Shown here: piece by piece, positions 53,280-64,000 of the stretch
How positions within the stretch are numbered: position 1 is the stretch's first letter
How the letters are laid out: each line of letters starts with the position of its first letter
Assembly: GCA_041394325.1 (NCBI GenBank)
Contig: JAWKIJ010000001.1
Coordinates: 1,922,001-1,986,000, forward strand
DNA: 64,000 bases
DNA from: JAWKIJ01 sp041394325
GTDB lineage: Bacteria > Actinomycetota > Acidimicrobiia > Acidimicrobiales > Microtrichaceae
Direction: 5' to 3'
The notes under the pieces: generated by a model
Told to the model about the DNA's origin: nothing
Databases searched by the model: none
What the model saw: only the letters and a program-made list of their open reading frames with translations
Position numbers and translations under genes: made by a program

Positions 53280-54792
53280 CTACTTCGTGGTGGCGTTGTA
53301 CTTCTTCAGGGCCGCGGTCGCCGCGCCGTCGGCCGTGTCGATCGCGGACGTCACCGCTGCCGTGTCCGGCTTGCGGTCGCCCAGGACGAGGCCTTCCAGC
53401 ATCGACTCGTACGCGGTGCGGACGTCCGCGTACGGACCGATGAGCGGTCCGGGAACTTGGCGTCCAGCGTCTTGAGGGCGTCGAAGGCGGTGGTGATCCA
53501 GCGGCCTCGCTGGGACTGGCCCCATTGCGGATCGTCGGCGAGCCCCTTCTGTACCGCCGCGCGCACCGGGAGGTACGAGCCGAGCCGTGTCCACGTGGTC
53601 TGGTTGTCCACCTGGTTGAAGTACTTGACGAAGTCCCAGGCCGCCGAGGTGACGGCGTCGGATCCGGTGCGGGTCAGGTAGAAGACCGATCCGGCGACCT
53701 GACCGTCCTTGGTGCCGTCGGGCCCGGGTGCCGGCGCGACGCCGACGGTGAAGTTGACCTTGAAGCCGTTGAACGCCTTGTACTTCTCCGCCGTGGCCGG
53801 GTCGAGAACCTGTGACAGGTCGAGACCGGAAGGATTGGAAGTGATCTGGTCGATGAGGGTCGCGGAGGTCGAGGTCTCGATCAGCATCGACGAGGTACCG
53901 GTCGCTACCGCTACGTAGTGGTCGATGAGGCTCGTCGAGGGATGGCGTTGAGGAGACCGTCACGCTTCATCCCGGCGAGCCAGTTCAGGATGTTCGTCAG
54001 CTTGGGGTTCTTCAGGGTCGACGCCGTCGCGCGGTTGCCGTCACGGCCGTTGTCGTGGTTGACCACCGTTTGGCCGACTGCGGAGGACATGTTCTCGATG
54101 AACCAGGGGTCGAGCTTCATCGCGAACGGTGCGCCGCCCGACACTCCCGCCGCCTTGAGCTTCTCCGCAGCGGTCCGAAGTTCGGCCAGCGTCCTGGGAG
54201 GGTTGGCCGGATCGAGCCCGGCCTTTCGGAAGTGGTCCTCGTTGAAGTAGAGCATGATCGTCGAGGCGCCGTATGCCGCCGGCCACTGAACACCCCCGAC
54301 GGTGTATGCGGCCTTCACACCCGGTAGTACGTCGGAGACCTTGGCCCGCGGGTCGCTGTCGTCGTTGATGCATGCCTGAGCGGGCATCGTCAGGCCGTTG
54401 TCGATCATGTACTGCGTCCAGGTGTCCTCACCGCCCACCAACGCCGGGAGCTGCTTGGCCGTAGCGGCCGCCTCGAAGTTGCGGCGCAGCTCCTTGTAGT
54501 CCTGCCCCTGGTTCTCGAGGCGGACCCGCACCTTGCTCTGGCTCGCGTTGTAGGCGTCGACGATCTTGGTCAACGCGGCGAGGGTGTTGCCCACGTAGGA
54601 ATGCCAGAACACCACCTCGGTCGTGCCCGACGCCTTCTTGAAGGCGTCGACGGGACACTTCGGCAGCGAGGAGGCGGTCACTCCACCGTTGGACTTGGAG
54701 CCGGTGTCGGTCGACTTTCCCGAACCGCACGCGGCGGTGGACATGAGGCCGACCGTCGCGACGGCGAGAATGCGTCGGGTTCGCAGGTGCAT
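53280..54792 (-). CDS. Sugar ABC transporter substrate-binding lipoprotein, frameshifted
   Basis: About 504 residues after joining. Signal peptide with lipobox LMSTAACGSG. The family-1 binding-protein fold begins TTEVVFWHSYVGNTLAAL and continues WPAAYGASTIMLYFNEDHFRKAGLDPANPP. Two breaks, near 53940 and 53452, separate three collinear pieces (then FNGFKVNFTVGVAPAPG and GPYADVRTAYESMLEG). The ending ATAALKKYNATTK is normal. Heads an importer operon with two permeases and an ATPase; sugar or glycerol-phosphate type substrate inferred from family. Confidence 0.9.
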
Positions 54793-54828
54793 GCCGGGAT
54801 CTCCTTGAGAGGGGACGAGGTGGTGGGT

Positions 54829-55782
54829 CTATTTGACCGCACCGGCCGTGAGGCCGCGGACGAGCTGGCGCTGGAACACCAGCAGGAGAAGCAGGATCGG
54901 GACCGACGCGATCAGGGCTGCGGCGAGTCCCCAGTTGATCTGGTTGGGGTTGTCGGTGATGAAGCCGCGGAGGGCGATCTGGATGGTCTGGTACTCGTCA
55001 CGTTTGACGACGAAGCGCGGCCAAACGTACTGGTTGTAGGCGCTGAGGAACGAGATCACGAGGAACGATCCCATGACCGGGCGCGTCAGCGGGACGGCGA
55101 TCCGCCAGAGGAACGCGGTGTCGCGGTAGCCGTCGAGTCGGGCCGCGTCGAGCAGGTCCTTCGGAATGCCGAGGAACCCCTGGCGGAGCAGGAACACGCC
55201 CAGTGCGGTGGCGAGGAACGGGACGACCAGCGCGGTGAGGGTGCCCAGATACGTGGGATGAACGCTGATCAGGTGCAGGTCGTACATGGTGCTCACGTTC
55301 GCGAGCAGGGTGACCTCGATGGGCAGGAGGAGGGTGCCGATCACGACCGCGAACAGCGTGCGTTTGAACGGGAACTCCAGGAAGGCGAACGCGTAGGCCG
55401 CCATGGTGGAGGTGATCGTCTGCGCCACGACGATCAACGCCGTGACGAAGAGGCTCTGCAGGATCGGGATGCCGAGGTCGCCCTTGGTGAACGCGTCGGC
55501 GAACGCTCCCCAGTCGGTGGCGACCGGCAACAGCGACGGCTTCTTCTGGAAGAGGGCGGCCGCGCCGCCCGAGATCGACCGGATGAAGGTCATGTACACG
55601 GGGAACAGCACGATCACCGCGAGCACCGTCAACAACAGATACCACCCGGCGTTCGCCAGGCCGCGGTGGCGTGAGGCACCGGGCTCCAGTTCGGGTGCGG
55701 CCCGTCGGCGAGGGCGCCAGGCCCTCGATCGGAGGCCTGGCGCCGCGCCGACGAGGCCGGGGTCGGAGGTGTCAGTCGGCAT
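54829..55782 (-). CDS. Sugar ABC transporter permease (MalG/UgpE type)
   Basis: 317 residues, six helices after a disordered N-terminus of about 45 residues. The EAA loop reads DAARLDGYRDTAFLWRIAVPLTRP. The C-terminus NQINWGLAAALIASVPILLLLLVFQRQLVRGLTAGAVK is typical. Its start overlaps the 3' end of the second permease gene. Transcribed upstream of the binding-protein gene in the same minus-strand operon. Confidence 0.93.
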   Translation of the reverse strand: MPTDTSDPGLVGAAPGLRSRAWRPRRRAAPELEPGASRHRGLANAGWYLLLTVLAVIVLFPVYMTFIRSISGGAAALFQKKPSLLPVATDWGAFADAFTKGDLGIPILQSLFVTALIVVAQTITSTMAAYAFAFLEFPFKRTLFAVVIGTLLLPIEVTLLANVSTMYDLHLISVHPTYLGTLTALVVPFLATALGVFLLRQGFLGIPKDLLDAARLDGYRDTAFLWRIAVPLTRPVMGSFLVISFLSAYNQYVWPRFVVKRDEYQTIQIALRGFITDNPNQINWGLAAALIASVPILLLLLVFQRQLVRGLTAGAVK

Positions 55783-56644
55783 AGTGCACCCGTCGGCTCA
55801 ACAAGAGGTACTGACCCGCGGACACGAGCACGGTCAGCACGAAAAGGCCGAGTGCCATCGACGCACCGGTCTGGAGATCGGTCTTGCCCTGGAGTTGCGT
55901 GATCTTGAACAGCAGCGTCTCGGTGGACTGCTGGGGTCCGCCGCGTGTGAGGATCTCGATCTGTGCGTACGCCTGGAGCGCGCTCACCACCAGGATGACG
56001 GCGAGGAACAACAGCGTGGGTGAGATCAACGGCATCGACACCTTGAAGAAGCGCCGGATCGGTCGGTAGCCGTCGAGGGTGGCCGCCTCGTTGATCTCGT
56101 CGGGGATCGCCTGCAGTCCCGCCAACACGATGATGAAGGTGAGGCCGATGTTCTGCCAGATGGAACTGAGCGCGACCCCTCGCATGGCGCCCGCCGGGGT
56201 GTCGAGGTCGAGCCAGCCGACGTTGCGGAAGAAGCCCGCCTGCTTGTTGACGAGCGTCAGGAACACCACCGAGGACACGGCGACCGACGAGGCGATCGTG
56301 GAGGAGAAGACGGTCTGGAAGATCTTGATGCCGCGGAGCCGTCGGTTGGCGACGGTCGCCAACAGCACACCGAGTACGAGGCCCGCCGGCACCGTGTAGA
56401 GCATGAACTTGACCGTGATCCACACGCCGTCGAGGAACGCGTGCGACGACAGGACCTCCCAGATGCCGCGTACTCCGACGAAGTCCTGTTGGTCGCTGTT
56501 GGAGTACTTCTGGAACAACGCGTACTGGACGATCCGCACCAACGGGTAGTACGCGAACACCGCGCCCACGGCCACCACGGGCAACAGCAGGCCGTAGGCC
56601 AGCAGTGCCTCCTTGGTCCGGCGGCTCCGGGCGACGACGGCCAT
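55772..56644 (-). CDS. Sugar ABC transporter permease (MalF/UgpA type)
   Basis: 290 residues, six helices. Starts MAVVARSRRTKEALLAYGLL. The EAA loop is NEAATLDGYRPIRRFFKVSMPLISP, and IWQNIGLTFIIVLAGLQAIP precedes it. The ATG at 56644 overlaps the stop of the ATPase gene (ATGA), and the 3' end overlaps the second permease by 11 bases, so all are coupled. Confidence 0.93.
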   Translation of the reverse strand: MAVVARSRRTKEALLAYGLLLPVVAVGAVFAYYPLVRIVQYALFQKYSNSDQQDFVGVRGIWEVLSSHAFLDGVWITVKFMLYTVPAGLVLGVLLATVANRRLRGIKIFQTVFSSTIASSVAVSSVVFLTLVNKQAGFFRNVGWLDLDTPAGAMRGVALSSIWQNIGLTFIIVLAGLQAIPDEINEAATLDGYRPIRRFFKVSMPLISPTLLFLAVILVVSALQAYAQIEILTRGGPQQSTETLLFKITQLQGKTDLQTGASMALGLFVLTVLVSAGQYLLLSRRVHYAD

Positions 56645-57741
56645 CAGTTGAGCCGCTCGGTCGTCGATGAGTCGAACACGTGCACCGCCGACGGGTCGAC
56701 CACGAGCGTGACGGCCTGGCCGACGTCGACGACCGGGTCGCCGTCGGTCTGGCGGATCACCCAGCGTGCGTCGCCGACAACGGCGATCACGTGGCGTTCG
56801 TGGCCGAGCAGTTCGACGTTGAGCACCGTGGCCGTCACGGTGGAGGTGACGCCGGCCGTCTGTACGTCGTGGATCGTGGCGATCCGCACGTCCTCGGGTC
56901 GGATGCCGACCGTGACGGCAGCACCGCCGGCCATGCCGATCGGATGGGCGACCGCCACGGTGCCCGCCACGGTGTGGACGGCGTTGGCTCCCTGCAGCGT
57001 TCCGGCGAGCAGGTTCATCGGCGGGCTGCCGATGAACGCCGCCACGAAGAGGTTTGCGGGGCGCTCGTATACCGCCTGAGGCTCCCCGACCTGTTGGAGG
57101 CGGCCTTCGGACATGACGGCGATCCGCGAGCCCATCGTCATCGCCTCGACCTGGTCGTGGGTGACGTAGATGAACGTGGTCGCCAGGCGCCGCCACAACT
57201 CGACCAACTCGAGGCGGGTCTGGGTCCGCAGCTTGGCGTCGAGGTTGGAGAGCGGCTCGTCCATGAGGAAGACCTCGGGGCGCCGGACGATCGCACGTGC
57301 CAGTGCCACCCGTTGGCGTTGTCCGCCGGAGAGGGCACCGGGCTTGCGGTCCAGGTATGGGCCCAGACCGAGGATCTCGGTCGCCTCCGCGACCCTGCGT
57401 GCCACCTCGCCCGCGTCGACGCGAACGCGCTTGTTGGCGCGGAGCGGGGACTCGATGTTGCGGCGTACCGTCATGTGCGGATACAGCGCGTAGCTCTGGA
57501 AGACCATCGCTATGTCGCGGTCGCTCGCGGCGAGGTCGTTGACGACGGTCCCGCCGATGGACAGCGTGCCCGAAGTGACGGTGTCGAGGCCGGCGATCAT
57601 GCGCAGGGCCGTGGTCTTGCCGCAGCCCGACGGGCCGAGGAGCACCATGAACTCCCGGTCTTTGACCTCCAGGCTGAGCCGGTCGACAGCGGTGCTCTCG
57701 CCGAAGCGTTTGGTCACCTGGTCGAAGTTGACCCCGCTCAT
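56644..57741 (-). CDS. Sugar ABC transporter ATP-binding protein (UgpC/MsmX type)
   Basis: 365 residues. Walker A LLGPSGCGKTTALRM (about residues 35-48), Q-loop VFQSYALYPHMTV, signature LSGGQRQRVALARAI, Walker B VFLMDEPLSNLDAKLR and switch His in YVTHDQ. The C-terminal TOBE/OB domain (IGSPPMNLLAGTL, VGIRPEDV) is the regulatory domain of the MalK group. ATG 57741 overlaps the stop of the unknown protein gene upstream. Confidence 0.95.
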   Translation of the reverse strand: MSGVNFDQVTKRFGESTAVDRLSLEVKDREFMVLLGPSGCGKTTALRMIAGLDTVTSGTLSIGGTVVNDLAASDRDIAMVFQSYALYPHMTVRRNIESPLRANKRVRVDAGEVARRVAEATEILGLGPYLDRKPGALSGGQRQRVALARAIVRRPEVFLMDEPLSNLDAKLRTQTRLELVELWRRLATTFIYVTHDQVEAMTMGSRIAVMSEGRLQQVGEPQAVYERPANLFVAAFIGSPPMNLLAGTLQGANAVHTVAGTVAVAHPIGMAGGAAVTVGIRPEDVRIATIHDVQTAGVTSTVTATVLNVELLGHERHVIAVVGDARWVIRQTDGDPVVDVGQAVTLVVDPSAVHVFDSSTTERLN

Positions 57742-58769
57742 TGGTCTCCTTGGCGATGCGCCCACTCGGCTCGTCGGTCCGCCCTCCCGGCGTGGCGCGA
57801 CCATAGCGACTCCATCGACGCGACCGCGCTGCTGACCGACGCCCACAGCTCACCCTCGGCGAACAGCGCGAGGTCGGCCAGCTGTTCGGCGACGCCGCGC
57901 CGGGACCCCAGCATCCAGCGCGCGAAGAACGGGGCGTCGATCCACCGGCACAGCTCGTGGGTGAGGTCGAACGGAGGGGTCGGGGATCGTGTGGCGATGG
58001 CAAGGAGCCGCTCCCACGAGATGGCGGCGTCGAAGCCGTGTGCCAACCTCGCGAGCGACGCCGGCGTGGCGCCGTCGAGGACCTCCTGGGCGTCCCGGGG
58101 CTCGAGGCACGCGACGAACGGATGGTGGGTGAGGGCATCACGCCAGGTCCGGATGCCGGCGGCGCGGCACGGGTCCGAGACGCAACGCACGAGGTCGTGC
58201 AACCACATCGCCGCGGCCAGCTCCGAAGGCGTTGAGGTGGCGGGGGTCGTGGCGACGCCGAGGGTTCTCGCCAGCAGGTCGACGTCGAAACAGGACTCCG
58301 GTACCTCCACAGCCCGCACCAGGCCCTCGTCGAGGAGGGCCGCCGCTCCGAAGCCGCCGTCGCATGCCATGTACAGGGCCGTCCTCACCGGGCGCTCACC
58401 GTCGCGGTCGCCTCCGGGCGGTGCCGCGACGAGCGCCGGGCCGGCTCCACCGATGAGGGCGGGACCACGTTCCGGGGTGCCCGTGCCGACGACGACGATC
58501 CCCACCGCCACCGGGCCGGCGAGGTGACCCAGTGCGACCTCGGGCCACGGCGCCGCGCTCACCCGGCGGACGCAATGGTCCGCGGGAGGTGCGGCGCGTC
58601 GGCCGTCGCCGTCGATCTCGTAGAGACCCGGCGTTCGATGTACGAAGGTCATCGCGAGGGCCGCGGCCCCGGGGCTGGGGTGCACCCGGGCGACCGGCGC
58701 GGCGATGGCGCGCCGTCGCCGCGGAGCGTCGGCGGGACGATCGAAGGACTCTGGGGTGTCCGGTGACAT
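57738..58769 (-). CDS. Unrecognised protein coupled to the sugar importer
   Basis: 343 residues, soluble, with no signal peptide or membrane segment. An N-terminal, proline-rich mixed region (MTFVHRTPGLYEIDGDGRR) precedes a helical C-terminal half rich in Trp and Leu (DLLARTLGVATTP, WRDALTHHPFVACLEPRDAQEVLDG, WIDAPFFARWMLGSRRGVAEQLADL). I recognise no family. It overlaps the ABC ATPase start by ATGA and so is the first gene of the importer operon. A role linked to the importer's substrate or regulation is inferred from position only. Confidence 0.6.
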   Translation of the reverse strand: MSPDTPESFDRPADAPRRRRAIAAPVARVHPSPGAAALAMTFVHRTPGLYEIDGDGRRAAPPADHCVRRVSAAPWPEVALGHLAGPVAVGIVVVGTGTPERGPALIGGAGPALVAAPPGGDRDGERPVRTALYMACDGGFGAAALLDEGLVRAVEVPESCFDVDLLARTLGVATTPATSTPSELAAAMWLHDLVRCVSDPCRAAGIRTWRDALTHHPFVACLEPRDAQEVLDGATPASLARLAHGFDAAISWERLLAIATRSPTPPFDLTHELCRWIDAPFFARWMLGSRRGVAEQLADLALFAEGELWASVSSAVASMESLWSRHAGRADRRAEWAHRQGDQ

Positions 58770-58894
58770 GGCGGCTCCTCGTTGGCGTCACGGCAACGGG
58801 CCGGGGACGTTTCGATGACGGGGAGCGCACCGGTGACCGGGGTACGCGACCGGTGGCCGATCGCCGTGTCCGTGGATCCGCACGGAAAGGGCCG

Positions 58895-59512
58895 TCAAGG
58901 CGGGGTGGGCTCGACGGGGGAGGGGGGGAAGGGGAGGTCGGCGGCACGGCGGACCGAGGGCCATCGACGGAGTGCCAGCACCCGGGTGACCTCGGCGTCG
59001 CTGCGGACGTAGCGGGCCACTTCGGTGCGGTCGAGTTCGTGGAACCGTTCGAAGTCGACCTCGACGGGGTCGAGTCCCGCGAGGCGGGCCATCCGCTTGA
59101 GACCGCACGAGATCCCGAGCCCTGCGCCGACGTCGTTGCGGTAGAGGTCGTAGAGGTCGAGATGGCGGTGGTCGTACCAACGCGCGTCCCAGCGGGGCTC
59201 CGCGTGGGCGGTGTGGACGTGCCGGCGCACCGGTACCAGGCGCAGCGCCACGGGAGTGCCGCAGTGTCGGGCGCGTGCGTCCAGGAACGGCAGGTCGAAC
59301 CGTGATCCGTTCCACGTGATGATGAGGCCAGGGGGGAGCGAACCCAGGTGGTCGTCCAGGGACCGGAGCAGTTCGCTCTCGGGGCCGTCGAATGTGATGC
59401 TACGACCCTGGTACGCGAGGCCGACGGCGATCACCGGAGCGACCTCCGCGTCGAGGCCGTCGACGCTGGTGTCGGTCTCGATGTCGAGCGCATACAGACG
59501 GGCGGGGTCCAT
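58895..59512 (-). CDS. Predicted 3'-5' exonuclease of the RNase H-like fold
   Basis: 205 residues. DEDD-type nuclease signs: YALDIETDTS (first Asp-x-Glu), IITWNGSRFDLPFLDAR (second Asp), HLDLYDLYR and the last RSDAEVTRVL (fourth Asp). It resembles the exonuclease domain of family B polymerases and the predicted PolB-like 3'-5' exonucleases. ATG 59512 is chosen because a TACGGT hexamer lies 7 bases upstream and homology starts at once. Divergent from metG. Confidence 0.82.
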   Translation of the reverse strand: MDPARLYALDIETDTSVDGLDAEVAPVIAVGLAYQGRSITFDGPESELLRSLDDHLGSLPPGLIITWNGSRFDLPFLDARARHCGTPVALRLVPVRRHVHTAHAEPRWDARWYDHRHLDLYDLYRNDVGAGLGISCGLKRMARLAGLDPVEVDFERFHELDRTEVARYVRSDAEVTRVLALRRWPSVRRAADLPFPPSPVEPTPP

Positions 59513-59519
59513 CGATGCG

Positions 59520-59525
59520 ACCGTA
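59520..59525 (-). promoter_or_regulatory. Predicted -10 hexamer of a leaderless exonuclease gene
   Basis: On the minus strand TACGGT ends 7 bases before ATG 59512; no Shine-Dalgarno. Confidence 0.45.
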
Positions 59526-59648
59526 ACCGGGCGCGCCGACAGCCCCGAGGTGCCCCGACGCGCTCGTCGCGCCGTTACGCTCGAACGCGCCCCGTCCGCC
59601 GTCGGGACGATCCACCGGCCCGGTGGGGCTCCACCCCGAAAGGTCACG

Positions 59649-61372
<1,724 letters not shown>

Positions 61373-61416
61373 GCACTCACCGTCGGCGGGTGCCGCGGGG
61401 TGGGACTGTTGGCCAT

Positions 61417-61422
61417 TACGGT
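61417..61422 (+). promoter_or_regulatory. Predicted -10 hexamer of a leaderless promoter
   Basis: TACGGT ends 6 bases before GTG 61429; no Shine-Dalgarno. Confidence 0.5.
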
Positions 61423-61428
61423 GTCGCC

Positions 61429-62381
61429 GTGCCAGAAGGACCCTCGCGATCGGCCCGGCGCGCGCGCATCGCCGGAGGCAACGCGGTTCGACTCCTGGCC
61501 CTCATCGGGTTGATCGGCGCAACCGGGGTGGGCCTCGGCGCGGCGGTTGGGATCCCCCTGTCGCGGATGGATATCGGCGGTAGCGACGGGGTCACCCTCG
61601 ACCAGCCGTCCCTCGCCGGTTCGACCGACGCCGCCGACGCGACGGTGCAGATCGACGACCTTCCCAAGGGCTTCGAGGCACTCGATCCGACGACGGTCGC
61701 GACGATCAACCTCATCGGCGCCAAGTACTGCGACGAAACCGTCAAACCCGAGGGACAGGAGGGTGATCCCCTCAGGGCCGGATTCATCAAGCCCATCAAC
61801 GGGGTGATCGTCTTCTCCGAGGTCGTTCGCCTCAAACAGCAGACCAACGCGTATGACTTCATGCAGCGGATCGAGGAGGTGTTCAGCGGTTGCGAGGGTG
61901 ACGCCTACTACGACGCCGACGCCCCGACCGATCCCAAGCCGCGCATCCGGATCATCGACGACCGCCAGGACCCGCCGCTCGCGGCGGACTACGTCAGCCG
62001 TACCCTCGAGCCGGTCTCGGGTGGTGCCATCCGAATCGTGAGCTACTTCCAGGTCGGCAACAACATCGTGGCCATCCAGTACGCGGGTCCACGCAATCCG
62101 CCCAAGGACTTCGTGCGCAACCTCGAACTCGCCGTGCTCTACCGGGTGGCCCCACGTCAGTTCTCCAAGACGGCCACGATCAAGGGGCATCGGGCCCTTC
62201 CGTCCTCCAACTCCATCCCGGCCGAGATCGAGGCGTTGTCGCCCACGTCGAGCCCGCCGACCCTGGCTCCGGCGCCGCCCACGCGCCGCCGACCTTCGAG
62301 ACCCCCACCACCACGAAGTCCACGTCGAGATCACGCAGTTCCACCACCACCGGCTCGACCGGGGACGAGGGCGACCGGTGA
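61429..62381 (+). CDS. Exported protein of unknown function, frameshifted near the C-terminus
   Basis: About 317 residues. Membrane anchor or signal helix (LLALIGLIGATGVGLGAAVG) follows an Arg-rich start. The mature part (DLPKGFEALDPTTVATINLIG, VIVFSEVVRLKQQ, VSYFQVGNNIVAIQYAGP) resembles no family I can name. The Ser/Thr/Pro-rich tail TPTTTKSTSRSRSS, ending at TGA 62379-62381, lies in another frame from about 62285. In the raw frame it would instead read through into the next gene, which is not plausible. Confidence 0.7.
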
Positions 62382-62454
62382 CTCCCGACGAGGGTGGTTG
62401 CGGTCCCAACGCCAACCCACGCCCGACGCTCGCTCCGGGGTTCGTAGGACGCTG

Positions 62455-63285
62455 ATGGGCGCCGCGGAGTTCGCTGCGCTGTGCGAGGACTGGGCGGAGG
62501 AGGTCGCCGGCCTGGACGGGCTGGTCGCCGGCCTCCCCGAACGCGATCGGCAGGGGCCCGACGGGAACTTCCCCGAACGTCATTGGGATACGCCGACCCC
62601 CTCGGCCGGATGGACCATCCGGGACCAGATCGGGCATCTGGCGGGCTTCGACGGGACGGCCACGACGGCGATCGTGTCGTCGGAGGGGTTCCTCGCCGAT
62701 CTCGAACGGCGGCTCGCCGAAGGCGACGATCCGATCGAGGAGTTCACCCGCCGCGGCCGGATGATGCGGGGACCCGACGTCCTGGAGTGGTGGCGCAATG
62801 CGAGGACCGGCTTCGCGGGAGCGATCGCGACGCTCGACCCCTCCACGAGGGTGCCGTGGTACGGCCCCCCGATGAGCGCGATGTCCCATGTGAGCGCACG
62901 GCTCATGGAGGCGTGGGCGCACGGTACCGACGTGCGGGACGCGCTCGGCGTCGAAACGGCCCCGACACCGAGGCTCCGCCACGTCGCGCATCTCGGTGTG
63001 GGTGCGCGGGCGTTCTCCTTCGCCGTGCGGGGGCTCGACGTGCCGACCGAGCCGATCGACGTCGTGCTCGATGCACCCGACGGCACCGTGTGGCGCTGGG
63101 GTCCGGGCGATGCCGCCGACCGGGTGGAGGCGTCCGCACTGGACTTCTGCCTCCTGGTGACCCAACGGCGTCACCGCGACGACGTCGACGTGCGATCGGT
63201 TGGCGACGGAGCCGAACGGTGGCTCGCCGTCGCCCAGGCGTTCGCGGGTGCCCCCGGCGAGGGCCGGGCTCCGCTGTCCCGCTGA
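62455..63285 (+). CDS. TIGR03084-family metal-binding protein
   Basis: 276 residues of the DinB/maleylpyruvate isomerase superfamily. PSAGWTIRDQIGHLAGFDG supplies the first metal His, and RLMEAWAHGTDVRDALG supplies the later His. The C-terminal half (VGARAFSFAVRGLDVP, WRWGPGDAADRVEASALDF) is the family's SCP2-like domain. The family is common in actinobacteria, function unknown. ATG 62455 is chosen because the upstream frame belongs to the preceding gene's shifted tail. Confidence 0.87.
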   Translation: MGAAEFAALCEDWAEEVAGLDGLVAGLPERDRQGPDGNFPERHWDTPTPSAGWTIRDQIGHLAGFDGTATTAIVSSEGFLADLERRLAEGDDPIEEFTRRGRMMRGPDVLEWWRNARTGFAGAIATLDPSTRVPWYGPPMSAMSHVSARLMEAWAHGTDVRDALGVETAPTPRLRHVAHLGVGARAFSFAVRGLDVPTEPIDVVLDAPDGTVWRWGPGDAADRVEASALDFCLLVTQRRHRDDVDVRSVGDGAERWLAVAQAFAGAPGEGRAPLSR

Positions 63286-63305
63286 GACGCCGAGCCGCCG
63301 AGTGC

Positions 63306-63321
63306 CCGGTGCCGGCACCGG
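63306..63321 (+). terminator. Possible terminator palindrome
   Basis: A perfect 16-base palindrome (CCGGTGCCGGCACCGG) followed by TTCGTTT, 20 bases after the TIGR03084 gene stop and before the convergent PIG-L gene. A weaker GCCGGG/CCCGGC hairpin follows. Confidence 0.45.
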
Positions 63322-63397
63322 TTCGTTTCTCGGCGGCGCCGGGCCGGTTTCCCGGCCTCAGGCTGCCCGGTACGGCGCTGCGTTCGCTCGATTCAGC

Positions 63398-64000
63398 TCA
63401 GAGTTCGTCGATGAGGTGGAACGCCTCGCCCGGTCCCATGACACCGGCCCCGTCCAGCGAGGCGGCGGCCTCGACCATGCGTTGCCGCTCCCGCCGGCGG
63501 AACCCCTCCATCGGGTCGGTGCCGGACTCGTCGAGCGCGTAGAAGTGGGTCGTCTCGTGTTGGGATGCGTGTGCTTCGAGCGCAGCGAGCTTGGCGGAAG
63601 TCGCCGCCTCGTCGGTGGGTTCGAGGTGGTTGGCCTCGTCGGCCTCGAACAACAACAGCGCCGAGGGCCGGTGAGGGGGCAGTCCGTGCTCGGGGAAGAA
63701 GTGCGGATCGCGTGCCGCCACGACCGCGTCGACGGTCACGAACCCGGCGGCCCGGTGGTCGGGATGGAGGCGGTAGCGCTTCCACGGGTCGTGGCCGATG
63801 ACGATGTCGGGTCGGAACTCGCGGATGATGCGAGCGACCTCGCCGACGGTCTGGCGGTCGTGGTGCAGTTCGCCGTCGACCCGCCCCAACATGAACAGGT
63901 CGCCCCGGCCCCCCAGAAGACGGTGTGCCTCGGCCTGCTCGGCCGCGCGTCGAGCGATCAGGGCCTCGATGTCGGCCGCGGCGTCCCAGGTGCCCTTCGA
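63398..64000 (-). CDS. PIG-L/LmbE-family deacetylase, N-terminus outside window
   Basis: Partial at the 3' edge of the window; the frame is open to base 64000. Visible: SKGTWDAAADIEALIARR, HRLLGGRGDLFMLGRVDGEL, EFRPDIVIGHDPWKRYRLHPDHRAAG with the family His-Pro-Asp-His zinc motif, and HFYALDESGTDPMEGFR. The family removes acetyl groups from GlcNAc derivatives and includes MshB of mycothiol synthesis; which substrate applies here is not clear. The N-terminal AHPDD motif is not in view. Confidence 0.9.
   Translation of the reverse strand, partial: SKGTWDAAADIEALIARRAAEQAEAHRLLGGRGDLFMLGRVDGELHHDRQTVGEVARIIREFRPDIVIGHDPWKRYRLHPDHRAAGFVTVDAVVAARDPHFFPEHGLPPHRPSALLLFEADEANHLEPTDEAATSAKLAALEAHASQHETTHFYALDESGTDPMEGFRRRERQRMVEAAASLDGAGVMGPGEAFHLIDEL

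Overview
The window is 64 kb of very GC-rich chromosomal DNA from an actinobacterium. GTG starts are common, genes are often coupled by 4-base ATGA/GTGA overlaps, and a DprE1/UbiA pair for decaprenyl-phospho-arabinose synthesis is present. HisA and TrpF are separate proteins, a Tad/Flp pilus locus is present, and many genes look leaderless. The gene content resembles the class Acidimicrobiia, but that placement is inference. No phage, transposon, CRISPR array or rRNA was seen; this is ordinary core chromosome.

Layout. 1-6361: a tightly coupled his-trp operon (hisC-hisB-hisH-hisA-hisF, a GroES-like gene, hisI, trpE). 6350-10109: a maleylpyruvate-isomerase-like protein and a DUF445 protein on the minus strand, then ygfZ and a membrane J-domain protein. 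10119-13683: trpC-trpF-trpB-trpA. 13808-19216: HU, PrxQ, tRNA-Leu, a STAS protein, a coiled-coil protein, an ANTAR regulator and polA. 19219-23141: methyltransferase, LemA pair and rpsA. 23385-30299: Tad pilus assembly genes cpaB, cpaE/tadZ, tadA, a von Willebrand A-TadB fusion and tadC. 30316-35916: a broken membrane-protein gene, ddl and murF (divergent), an MFS exporter and tRNA-Val. 36009-38456: two divergent acyl-CoA dehydrogenases. 38482-42049: a TPP riboswitch followed by thiN-thiB-thiP. 41979-47802: engB, an LLM oxidoreductase, TetR, a CBS protein and a four-gene cytochrome oxidase assembly operon (PCuAC, SCO1, CtaG, cytochrome c). 47819-53242: a cysteine-desulfurase-like enzyme with TetR, a secreted zincin, then UbiA and dprE1. 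53280-58769: a sugar ABC importer with an unrecognised protein. 58895-64000: an exonuclease, metG, a secreted protein, a TIGR03084 protein and a partial PIG-L deacetylase.

Quality. At least fifteen reading frames, including essential genes (hisH, polA, metG), are broken by what look like single-base indels, several at C or G runs, and one acyl-CoA dehydrogenase carries an in-frame TAG. The simplest reading is an unpolished long-read or metagenome assembly, so proteins here should be reconstructed across those points before use.

Regulation. Ten genes have a TANNNT hexamer ending 6-9 bases before the start codon, the arrangement expected for leaderless transcripts. Long perfect inverted repeats lie after HU, between the convergent dprE1 and sugar-importer genes, and upstream of engB.
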